This document shows positions 15,587-22,495 of a stretch of 24,043 bases of DNA, piece by piece (the first letter of the stretch is position 1; each line of letters opens with the position of its first letter). This stretch comes from an uncultured Mollicutes bacterium (GTDB taxonomy: Bacteria; Bacillota_I; Bacilli_A; RFN20; CAG-826), in contig UQOB01000012.1 in assembly GCA_900542595.1 (NCBI GenBank), positions 1 to 24,043 of the forward strand, read 5' to 3'. The notes under the pieces are model-generated. The model saw only the letters and a list, made by a program, of their open reading frames with translations, made no database searches and was not told where the DNA came from. The position numbers and the translations under genes are program-made.

Positions 15587-15605
15587 AAAAATCCCTAATA
15601 GGTTT
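15587..15605 (+). repeat. Right-end repeat, copy 1 (end of ATPase unit A)
   Basis: AAAAATCCCTAATAGGTTT occurs here and exactly again at 17056-17074. Both lie 28-74 bases after an ATPase gene. Here it is followed after 8 bases by the left-end repeat of unit B, with which it forms the dyad ATCCCTAA / TTAGGGAT. Confidence 0.85.
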
Positions 15606-15613
15606 GCACTAAT

Positions 15614-15634
15614 TATCAAGCCCGTTAGGGATAA
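15614..15634 (+). repeat. Left-end repeat, copy 2 (start of ATPase unit B)
   Basis: A 20-of-21 match to 14068-14088. Together with 15587-15605 it makes a 48-base junction with inverted arms CCnnTTAGGGAT. No T run follows, so it is not an intrinsic terminator. Confidence 0.8.
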
Positions 15635-15674
15635 CAAATCACAATTATATTGAAATTATCAAAATAATAAAAAC

Positions 15675-15700
15675 GCAAGAACTTGCAAAAATTTTAGTTT
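15675..15700 (+). repeat. 26-bp direct repeat copy 1, operator-like
   Basis: This 26-base sequence, starting with the dyad GCAAG-AA-CTTGC and continuing with AAAAATTTTAGTTT, is repeated exactly at 15740-15765. It ends 4 bases before the -35 hexamer of the ATPase promoter. Confidence 0.9.
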
Positions 15701-15704
15701 GACA

Positions 15705-15733
15705 TTGATTTATATCGCAATAGTTAGTATAAT
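15705..15733 (+). promoter_or_regulatory. Promoter of the intact ATPase gene
   Basis: TTGATT (15705-15710) and TATAAT (15728-15733) are separated by 17 bases, a good vegetative-sigma promoter. Transcription would start near 15740, the first base of the second 26-bp repeat, about 38 bases before the start codon. Confidence 0.8.
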
Positions 15734-15739
15734 AAAAGT

Positions 15740-15765
15740 GCAAGAACTTGCAAAAATTTTAGTTT
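15740..15765 (+). repeat. 26-bp direct repeat copy 2, operator-like
   Basis: Exact copy of 15675-15700, 65 bases downstream of it and located at the expected transcription start. The GCAAGAACTTGC dyad here covers +1 to +12, a typical place for a repressor site. Confidence 0.9.
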
Positions 15766-15777
15766 AGAGAGAAAAAT

Positions 15778-17028
15778 ATGATTGCTAGAAATGATTATTT
15801 ACAAAAGTTAATCGATAGAATGAATAATGGTATGATCAAAGTTGTTACCGGAATCAGGAGATGTGGTAAATCATACTTATTGTTTGATATTTTTTATAAT
15901 TATTTACTCCAAAATGGTGTTGATAAAGAACATATCATCTCCCTACAATTAGATGACAGAATGAATATTCGTTATCGTGATCCTGATTTTTTGTGTGAAT
16001 ATGTACATAGTAAAATTGTTGACGAAAAGAACTATTTCATTTTTTTAGATGAAGTGCAGTATGTAAATGAGTTTGAAGAAGTATTGATTTCATTTTTGCA
16101 TATAAAAAATGCTGATGTATATGTAACAGGAAGTAATGCAAAATTTCTATCTTCTGATATTATTACTGAATTTAGGGGAAGAGGAGATCAAATCCACTTA
16201 TCTCCATTGTCTTTTAAGGAATATTTTGACTATTGCAAGTTAGATTTCGAAGAAGCTTGGAATGAATATTCAATGTATGGTGGTATGCCATTTCTTTTAA
16301 TGTGCAAAACAAGCGAGCAAAAGATTAAATACCTAGACAATTTATTCAAAGAAACTTATATAAAAGACATCGTTAATAGAAACTCTATTAAAAACACAGA
16401 AGTATTGGAGGATGTACTCAACATTGTTTCCTCAAGTGTGGGATCATTAACAAACCCTAACAAATTATCAAATTCATTTAAATCTATTAAGAATTTAAAT
16501 GTTGCACCAAACACAATTAAACAATACTTGGAATACTGTGTAGATTCATTTTTGATTCAAAAAGCTTATAGATATGATGTAAAAGGAAAGAAATATATAG
16601 ATACGCCACTAAAATATTATTTTACTGATATAGGTCTTAGAAATGTCAGGTTAGGATTTAGGCAGCAAGAAGAAAGCCACATAATGGAAAATATTATTTA
16701 CAACGAATTGATTAATCGAGGGTACCAGGTTGATGTAGGAATGGTATCTATCAGTGAAAAAAACGAAAATGAGAATTATGTAAGAAAACAATTAGAAGTT
16801 GACTTTGTTTGTAATCTTGGATATGAAAGAATCTATATACAATCAGCCTTAAATATTGATGAAGTTGCAAAAAAAGAACAAGAGGAGAGATCACTAATAA
16901 GAATAGATGATAGTTTTAGAAAAGTTATTGTTGTTAGAAATAATATTAGAAAATGGAAAGATGAAAATGGAATCTTGATTCTCGGTTTAAAAGAATTTTT
17001 AACTTGTCCCGATGCGATAAAATCATAA
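15778..17028 (+). CDS. AAA_14/DUF4143 ATPase (COG1373 type), intact
   Basis: The 416-residue protein has an N-terminal AAA domain: Walker A TGIRRCGKS (24-32), Walker B YFIFLDEVQ (86-94), sensor VTGSN (116-120) and the basic segment ITEFRGRGDQIHLSPLSF. A helical linker follows, then a C-terminal DUF4143 domain with ENIIYNELINRGY, QLEVDF (339-343) and YIQSAL, which resembles the core of the PD-(D/E)xK nuclease fold. Such proteins are common in gut anaerobes and often present in many copies; no function is established. ATG at 15778 is the first start after a GAGAG site. About half its residues match the broken copy upstream. Low GC compared with the flanking operons suggests it was acquired. It is probably autoregulated or controlled through the flanking 26-bp repeats. 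Confidence 0.9.
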   Translation: MIARNDYLQKLIDRMNNGMIKVVTGIRRCGKSYLLFDIFYNYLLQNGVDKEHIISLQLDDRMNIRYRDPDFLCEYVHSKIVDEKNYFIFLDEVQYVNEFEEVLISFLHIKNADVYVTGSNAKFLSSDIITEFRGRGDQIHLSPLSFKEYFDYCKLDFEEAWNEYSMYGGMPFLLMCKTSEQKIKYLDNLFKETYIKDIVNRNSIKNTEVLEDVLNIVSSSVGSLTNPNKLSNSFKSIKNLNVAPNTIKQYLEYCVDSFLIQKAYRYDVKGKKYIDTPLKYYFTDIGLRNVRLGFRQQEESHIMENIIYNELINRGYQVDVGMVSISEKNENENYVRKQLEVDFVCNLGYERIYIQSALNIDEVAKKEQEERSLIRIDDSFRKVIVVRNNIRKWKDENGILILGLKEFLTCPDAIKS

Positions 17029-17055
17029 TTTGATATATTTAATATACATTGTAGC

Positions 17056-17074
17056 AAAAATCCCTAATAGGTTT
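17056..17074 (+). repeat. Right-end repeat, copy 2 (end of ATPase unit B)
   Basis: Exact 19-base copy of 15587-15605, 27 bases past the stop of the intact ATPase gene. Unlike the first copy it is not followed by a left-end repeat, consistent with the end of a two-unit array. Confidence 0.85.
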
Positions 17075-17129
17075 CATCTAATGATGGCACTTTTTCTTTT
17101 TCTATCATATAAAAGAGAGGAAGAGGCAA

Positions 17130-18022
17130 TGTTTAAATTATTAAAAGTGGTAGTTACCGGTTATAAGTTATTAAAGGATGACTTTGTCATCGATTTCTTG
17201 AGTAAAGCGCGGGTCTATGATGAGGACAAAGAGAAAGAAGTTTTGGAAATTGATGATGGTTTATATACCTTCCGGACTCTCGCGGTTGTCGGGGGTAATT
17301 CCTTTGGAAAATCGGCAATTTTATCTTTGATTCTTCTTTAAGCGATACTTCCACTTTAAAAATGCTGACGGGCGAACAGATTAAAGTCGATGATTTTAGC
17401 AATAATAACCTCTCCAATTTACATGAAACAATCCTTTGAAGTTCTTCTTTTTAGATTAAATACCTGCAGTTCTCGGCTAGTTTCTTCGATAATTTAATTA
17501 TTGGATGACAGTGTGGAATCCTTAACCACTCTTAATTCGCAGTTTGTTAAGTTTAAAAGATTTAACGAGAAAGAAGAAATTTTAGTCAATGAAGATTTAA
17601 TGAAGATTCTCTCAGCCGGAACTTTTCGTGAGGTGGAACTCTATATTCGGTGCATCAATGCTCTAAAGTACGGAAAAACTATTATCATCGACGAAATTGA
17701 AACCAGTTTCAAAAAGAACTTTGTTTATAACCTCCTTTTCCTTTTTAATGTTGGGGAAATCAATTCAAAAGGGGCCCAAATTATATTTAGTACCCATTAT
17801 GTCGAAATTCTCGATTACTTATCCTGGAGAGACAATATCTACATCGCTCATAAAAACGATGGGCGAATTGTGGTTAATAACTTATATATGGACTAGAAGG
17901 TACGGACAGAGTTGTTAAAGAGTAAACAATTTAACAACAATGTATTTAATATCTCCTTTTCTCATGAAAACTTATTAGCCCTTAATCAAGCGACCCAGGA
18001 AGAACTTAAGGTAAAAGAATAA
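17130..18022 (+). pseudogene. Decayed AAA/ABC-type ATPase gene (AAA_15/AAA_21-like)
   Basis: The ATG at 17130 has an upstream GAGG site and gives an N-terminus typical of SMC-like ATPases: VTGYKLLKDDFVIDF, then the Walker A VVGGNSFGKSAIL near residues 53-65. The frame stops at 17339. Family-like sequence (TSTLKMLTGEQIKVDDFSNNNLSNLHETI) continues in another frame to about 17438, then is broken again. A third piece from about 17501 has Walker B TIIIDEIETSFKKN and the switch region IIFSTHYVEIL. It hits an in-frame TAG at 17894 and continues in the same frame to TAA at 18020. The middle third of the usual protein is missing. Such ATPases occur in phage-defence and repair systems; no partner gene remains here. 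Confidence 0.85.
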
Positions 18023-18044
18023 GAATAGGGATTTGCGCTAAATA

Positions 18045-18062
18045 TTTAAAAAGCTTTTTAAA
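18045..18062. other. 18-bp perfect palindrome TTTAAAAAGCTTTTTAAA
   Basis: The two halves are exact inverted copies. The inner TTAAAAAGCTT occurs again at 18186-18196 across the expected transcription start of the hydrogenase operon. It may be an operator or only AT-rich chance; a poor T run follows, so a terminator for the upstream pseudogene is possible but weak. Confidence 0.4.
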
Positions 18063-18120
18063 AGTCCATTCTTTTTATTGATATTCTGTTTTACATTCTG
18101 CGCTTTTTTACGTATTCATC

Positions 18121-18138
18121 GGTTAAATATGGCTAACC
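18121..18138. promoter_or_regulatory. Possible operator GGTTA-N8-TAACC
   Basis: Five-base inverted arms with an 8-base centre lie 19 bases upstream of the -35 hexamer of the hydrogenase promoter, where an activator could bind. Short arms make chance likely. Confidence 0.25.
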
Positions 18139-18157
18139 ATTCTGCCCCTTTTCACCA

Positions 18158-18186
18158 TTGATAAAGGCGGGATTAATTTATAAAAT
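18158..18186 (+). promoter_or_regulatory. Promoter of the hydrogenase operon
   Basis: TTGATA (18158-18163) and TAAAAT (18181-18186) are 17 bases apart. Transcription would start near 18193, leaving a short leader with AGGAGG at 18201-18206 before hydC. Confidence 0.65.
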
Positions 18187-18209
18187 TAAAAAGCTTATTT
18201 AGGAGGCAA

Positions 18210-18695
18210 ATGATGGCTATTCAGCAAAACGCTAAGGAAAAGATTTTTGCAATTATTGATAAGTACAAAGACGAGCCTAGCCCCTTGATGATCATCCTTG
18301 AAGATGTTCAAAAAGAATTCGGTTATGTTCCCCTTGAAGTACAAGAAATCATCAGCCAAAAACTCAATATCCCTGTAGCGGAAATTTACGGTGTCGTAAG
18401 TTTCTACAATTTTTTCAGCCTTTCGCCGAAAGGAAAATATGTTATCGGCGTCTGTTTAGGGACGGCCTGCTACGTTAAAAACGCTCAGGCGGTCATCGAT
18501 AAGTTCAGCGACTTATTGCACATTAAACCGGGGCAAACAACGGAAGATGGACTCTTCACTTTAGAAGCTCTCCGCTGCTTAGGGGCCTGCGCTTTAGCCC
18601 CCGCGGTCAGCATCAACGGGAAAGTTTACCCGATGCTCCAACCCGATAAAGTCGCCGGTGTCATTCAAGAATACCGGGCGAAGGAGGAAGAATAA
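18210..18695 (+). CDS. hydC: [FeFe]-hydrogenase subunit HydC (NuoE-like, [2Fe-2S] thioredoxin fold)
   Basis: The 161-residue protein matches NuoE/HydC/HndA: a helical N-terminal part, then a thioredoxin-like ferredoxin with ligands Cys82, Cys87, Cys123 and Cys127 (C-x4-C and C-x3-C). It passes electrons to or from the NAD(H)-binding HydB. An AGGAGG site lies 4 bases before ATGATG; starting at the second ATG (18213) is equally possible. Its stop overlaps the ATG of hydB by one base (TAATG). Confidence 0.93.
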   Translation: MMAIQQNAKEKIFAIIDKYKDEPSPLMIILEDVQKEFGYVPLEVQEIISQKLNIPVAEIYGVVSFYNFFSLSPKGKYVIGVCLGTACYVKNAQAVIDKFSDLLHIKPGQTTEDGLFTLEALRCLGACALAPAVSINGKVYPMLQPDKVAGVIQEYRAKEEE

Positions 18696-20569
18696 TGGAT
18701 AGAATCACCGATTTAAGTGTTCTCGACCATAAGATTGAAGAATACTCGAAGGCCTTCCAAGATAAAGTTTCTGGTAAGAACGGAAAAAGAGCGGTCCTCG
18801 TCTGCGGTGGCACCGGTTGCTTAGCTAATGACAGCGAAAACTTACTGGAAGAACTTAAAAAAGAAATCAAAGCGCAAGGTTTAGAAGATAAAGTCACCGT
18901 TAACCATGTCGGTTGTTTCGGTTTCTGTTCGCAAGGACCTTTCGTGAAGATTTATCCGGAAGATACGCTTTACACGAAAGTTAAAGTCAGCGACGTTAAA
19001 GAAATTGTTGAAACCGACCTCAAGAACCATGAAGTGGTCGGCCGTCTTCTTTATGTCGATCCGGTCACCCACGAAAAGGTCGTCCGGCAAGACGATATTA
19101 ACTTCTACAAAAAACAAAAACGGGTCAGCCTCCATGGTTGTTCCTTAATCAATCCGGATTTCTTAGAAGAAGCTTTAGGTTATGATGGCTTTAAAGCCTT
19201 AAAGAAAGTCTTAACTTCGATGACCCCGCAAGATGTCATCGATGAAATCACGAAGAGTGGTTTAAGAGGACGGGGTGGCGCTGGTTTCCCGACCGGGAAG
19301 AAGTGGCAGTTCGCCTATAACGTCAAAGCTGATCAAAAATACATCGTCTGTAATGGTGACGAAGGTGACCCCGGCGCCTTCATGGACCGGAGCATCTTAG
19401 AAGGTAACCCCTTTGAAGTCATCGAAGGGATGATGATCGCTGGGTACGCTTTCGGCGCGAGCAAAGGTTATTTCTATGTTAGAGCCGAATACCCAGTCGC
19501 GGTTGAACGGTTACAAAGAGCCATTAAAGATATGAAAGAAGTCGGTCTTTTAGGTGAACACATCTTGGGGACGGATTTCTCCTTCGATGTTTATTTAAGA
19601 GAAGGGGCGGGCGCTTTCGTCTGCGGGGAAGAAACCGCCTTACTTAATTCGATTGAAGGGAAGCGGGGGATGCCTCGGCCGAGACCACCTTATCCGGCGG
19701 TCAAAGGGCTCTGGGGAAAGCCCACCTGCGTCAATAACGTTGAAACTTTAGCCCAAGTGCCTTATATCATCCGGATCGGAGCGGAAGAATACGCGAAAAC
19801 CGGGACTGTCGGAAGTAAGGGAACCAAGGTCTTCGCCTTAGGTGGAAAAATCAATAACGTTGGTCTCGTGGAAGTTCCGATGGGCACGACCTTAAGAACC
19901 TTAATTTATGATATCGGCGGCGGTATCCCGAACGATAAGAAATTTAAAGCGATTCAAACCGGGGGTCCGTCCGGTGGTTGTTTAACCGAAGAAGACCTCG
20001 ATACCCCGATTGATTACGATACCTTAGTTGCCCGTGGCAGCATGATGGGAAGCGGTGGCGCTATCGTCATGGACGAAGATAACTGTATGGTCGACGTTGC
20101 TCACTTCTATATGGACTTCATCTGCAGTGAAAGCTGCGGTAAATGTTCACCCTGCCGGATTGGGACCAAGAGGTTATACGAAATGTTAACCAAGGTGACC
20201 AGAGGCCAAGCGACACCCGAAACCTTAGATGATATGCGTCATTTAGCGGAAGTCATCAAAGGTGGCTCCCTCTGCGCGTTAGGGCAGACAGCCGCTAACC
20301 CGATTCTTTCGACGATGAATAAATTCCCGGAAGAATACCGGGCCCACGTCGTCGACAAAAAGTGTCCGGCTCACGTTTGTAAGCACTTGATGGAATACTA
20401 TATCGATCCCGATAAATGTAAGAAGTGCAGCAAGTGCGCGAGAGGCTGCCCCGTCAATTGTATCAGCGGGGTGCCGGGTAAAGTTGCCTATAAGATTGAT
20501 AATACCAAGTGTATTAAGTGCGGAGCCTGCTACGCGGCATGTCCGTTCCACGCGATTTTAAAACGCTAG
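18695..20569 (+). CDS. hydB: [FeFe]-hydrogenase NAD(H)/FMN subunit HydB (NuoF-like)
   Basis: The 624 residues hold, in order: a [2Fe-2S] thioredoxin-like domain (Cys37, Cys42, Cys74, Cys78), the NuoF flavin and NADH domain with GRGGAGFPTGKKW (about 192-204) and NGDEGDPGAF, the SLBB region, a [4Fe-4S] site (Cys481, Cys484, Cys487, Cys527), a CPAHVC motif at 557-562 and a two-cluster ferredoxin (Cys575, 578, 581, 585 and 606, 609, 612, 616). This is the full domain set of HydB from trimeric bifurcating hydrogenases, where flavin on this subunit links NADH, ferredoxin and the H-cluster subunit. Whether it bifurcates or only uses NADH cannot be told from sequence alone. Confidence 0.95.
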   Translation: MDRITDLSVLDHKIEEYSKAFQDKVSGKNGKRAVLVCGGTGCLANDSENLLEELKKEIKAQGLEDKVTVNHVGCFGFCSQGPFVKIYPEDTLYTKVKVSDVKEIVETDLKNHEVVGRLLYVDPVTHEKVVRQDDINFYKKQKRVSLHGCSLINPDFLEEALGYDGFKALKKVLTSMTPQDVIDEITKSGLRGRGGAGFPTGKKWQFAYNVKADQKYIVCNGDEGDPGAFMDRSILEGNPFEVIEGMMIAGYAFGASKGYFYVRAEYPVAVERLQRAIKDMKEVGLLGEHILGTDFSFDVYLREGAGAFVCGEETALLNSIEGKRGMPRPRPPYPAVKGLWGKPTCVNNVETLAQVPYIIRIGAEEYAKTGTVGSKGTKVFALGGKINNVGLVEVPMGTTLRTLIYDIGGGIPNDKKFKAIQTGGPSGGCLTEEDLDTPIDYDTLVARGSMMGSGGAIVMDEDNCMVDVAHFYMDFICSESCGKCSPCRIGTKRLYEMLTKVTRGQATPETLDDMRHLAEVIKGGSLCALGQTAANPILSTMNKFPEEYRAHVVDKKCPAHVCKHLMEYYIDPDKCKKCSKCARGCPVNCISGVPGKVAYKIDNTKCIKCGACYAACPFHAILKR

Positions 20570-20581
20570 GAGGAATTGAAG

Positions 20582-22378
20582 ATGGAAAAGATTAATATCA
20601 ATATTGAAGGTCATATCTATAGCGTCGATAAATCGTTGACGGTCTTAGAAGCAGCGAGACAATGCGGATATAAAATCCCCACTCTTTGCTATTGGAACAA
20701 AGGACATAACAGTTTAGCGAGCTGCCGGGTTTGTTTAGTGGAAATTAGAACCAGCCGCGGCGGAAAACTTTTCGCGAGCTGCGTCTATCCGGTCAGTGAT
20801 ATTCCGGCGGAAAAAGGGTTTGAAATCTGGATTTCGAGCCCGATGGCAACCGACGCTCGGCGGGCCAGCGTGGAACTACTCCTCAGTAACCACAGCAAAG
20901 AATGCCAAACTTGTTTAAAGAATAAGGATTGTGAATTGTTAAATTGCGCTCGAATCACCGGAGCGGAAACCGGGAAGTATGAAGGAGAAAAAACTCCAAC
21001 GACTTTTGACGAACTCGCTCCCGGCTTAATTAGAGATACTTCCAAATGTATCCTCTGCGGGCGCTGCATCGAAAGATGTAAAGAAGCGACTGGCATCGGG
21101 ATCTTAGGCTTTGAAAATAGAGGCTTTAAGACCATTGTCAGCCCCTTAAACAACCGGAGCTTCAGTAAAGTTCCTTGCATCCAATGTGGGCAATGTGTCA
21201 ACGTCTGTCCGACTGGTGCTTTAATGGAACATGATGAAATCAGTAAAGTCGATAAAGCGATGAAAGACGGGAAATTCGTGGTCGTTCAAACCGCTCCCGC
21301 GGTTAGAGCCGCTATCAGCGAAGAATTCGGTCACCCCGTCGGTGAAGAAAACGGGGAAGGTAAGATGGTGGCTGCCCTTCACCGGTTAGGCTTCCAAAGA
21401 GTCTTCGATGTTAACTTCGGGGCGGACCTCACCATCTGCGAAGAAAGCCAAGAACTTATCAATAGAATCACGAAGAAGACAGGGCCTCTTCCCCAGATTA
21501 CTTCTTGTTCTCCGGGTTGGGTCAATTACTTAGAATTCTTCCACCCGAACTTAATTCCCCATCTCTCAACTTGTAAGAGCCCCCACGAAATGCAAGGGGC
21601 GATCACCAAGAGCTACTTCGCGGAAAAACATCACCTTAATCCGGAAGATATCTATGTCGTCAGCATCATGCCTTGCTTAGCTAAGAAATATGAAAAAGTA
21701 AGAAAGGCTAACGCCGTTAATGGTATCCAAGATGTCGATGTGGTCTTAACGACGAGAGAACTGGCGAGACTCATCAAGAGAAGCGGTATCATCTATGATG
21801 AATTACCAGCCGAAAAATTCGATGACGATCTCTTAGGTGAATATACTGGCGCGGCCGCTCTGTTCGGGGTCACCGGCGGGGTCATGGAAGCGGCTTTAAG
21901 AACTGCTTACCACACCTTGACGGGTAAAGAATACGCGAAAGTGGACTTCAAAGAAGTCAGAGGCTTCGAAGGAGTTAAACACGCGGATATTGATATCGAT
22001 GGGACCATCGTTAAAGTCGCGGTTGCCAGCGGCACCAAGAACGCCGAACCCTTACTCAAAGAAATTGAAGAAGGTAAGAGCCCCTATGCTTTCATTGAAA
22101 TCATGGGCTGCCCCGGTGGTTGCTTAAATGGCGGCGGTCAACCCTTCATTAAACCCTCGATGATGGAAAAGGGTGATCAAGATATCTTAGAGACCTATCT
22201 CCAAAAGCGAGCTAATATTCTTTATTCCATCGATGAAAAGAAGGAAGTGAGGCAGAGCCATAATAATCCTGATATCATTCGTCTCTATAAAGATTATCTC
22301 GGGGAATATGGTTCCGAAAAAGCGGAAGAACTTTTGCACACGAGCTATGACGCTGAACGGGAAAGATTCCCTAAATAA
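20582..22378 (+). CDS. hydA: [FeFe]-hydrogenase catalytic subunit HydA (group A3-like)
   Basis: The ATG at 20582 lies 8 bases past AGGAGG (20568-20573) and gives 598 residues; a TTG at 20576 is too near that site. Domains: [2Fe-2S] ferredoxin (Cys36, 48, 51, 67), NuoG-like His-Cys cluster (His104, Cys108, 111, 117), two [4Fe-4S] clusters (Cys156, 159, 162, 166; Cys199, 202, 205, 209), then the H-cluster domain and a small-subunit-like tail. H-cluster motifs are L1 TSCSPGW (307-313), L2 MPCLAKKYE (363-371) and L3 EIMGCPGGCLNGGGQP with Cys510 and Cys514. L1 has Ser310 where clostridial HydA has Cys, and there is a Cys331 in STCKSP. With hydC and hydB it forms a cytosolic H2-evolving complex. 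Maturases HydE, HydF and HydG must lie elsewhere. Confidence 0.95.
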   Translation: MEKININIEGHIYSVDKSLTVLEAARQCGYKIPTLCYWNKGHNSLASCRVCLVEIRTSRGGKLFASCVYPVSDIPAEKGFEIWISSPMATDARRASVELLLSNHSKECQTCLKNKDCELLNCARITGAETGKYEGEKTPTTFDELAPGLIRDTSKCILCGRCIERCKEATGIGILGFENRGFKTIVSPLNNRSFSKVPCIQCGQCVNVCPTGALMEHDEISKVDKAMKDGKFVVVQTAPAVRAAISEEFGHPVGEENGEGKMVAALHRLGFQRVFDVNFGADLTICEESQELINRITKKTGPLPQITSCSPGWVNYLEFFHPNLIPHLSTCKSPHEMQGAITKSYFAEKHHLNPEDIYVVSIMPCLAKKYEKVRKANAVNGIQDVDVVLTTRELARLIKRSGIIYDELPAEKFDDDLLGEYTGAAALFGVTGGVMEAALRTAYHTLTGKEYAKVDFKEVRGFEGVKHADIDIDGTIVKVAVASGTKNAEPLLKEIEEGKSPYAFIEIMGCPGGCLNGGGQPFIKPSMMEKGDQDILETYLQKRANILYSIDEKKEVRQSHNNPDIIRLYKDYLGEYGSEKAEELLHTSYDAERERFPK

Positions 22379-22401
22379 TATTATTTATCTCCTTTAAATT
22401 A

Positions 22402-22432
22402 AAAGACCAGGTTAGGAAATAGCCTGGTTTTT
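22402..22432 (+). terminator. Intrinsic terminator of the hydrogenase operon
   Basis: ACCAGGTTA (22406-22414) pairs with TAGCCTGGT (22420-22428) with one G-U pair and a GGAAA loop; flanking AAAAG extends pairing into the T run. It lies 24 bases after hydA. Confidence 0.88.
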
Positions 22433-22495
22433 CTAATGTCGTAAATGCATTAGGATTAAATTCCAATTATTTAGAAGCCAAATATCGAGAAAGCT

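Noticed and set aside
15587..15634. Classic integron attC site
   Set aside because: The core does not fit GTTRRRY/RYYYAAC exactly, the element is short, and no integron integrase is in the window. Kept only as a geometric parallel.
15587..15634. Intrinsic terminator between the two ATPase genes
   Set aside because: The dyad has a long loop and no T run follows.
15587..15765. CRISPR-like array from the short repeats near the ATPases
   Set aside because: Only two copies of each repeat, unequal spacing and no cas genes.
17912..17937. TTGTTAA...TTAACAA arms resembling a Rex redox-repressor box upstream of the hydrogenase genes
   Set aside because: The arms are 12 bases apart, far more than in known Rex sites, and they lie in pseudogene coding sequence about 250 bases from the promoter.
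20576..20581. TTG start for HydA two codons upstream
   Set aside because: It is only 2 bases from the Shine-Dalgarno site; the ATG at 20582 has normal spacing.
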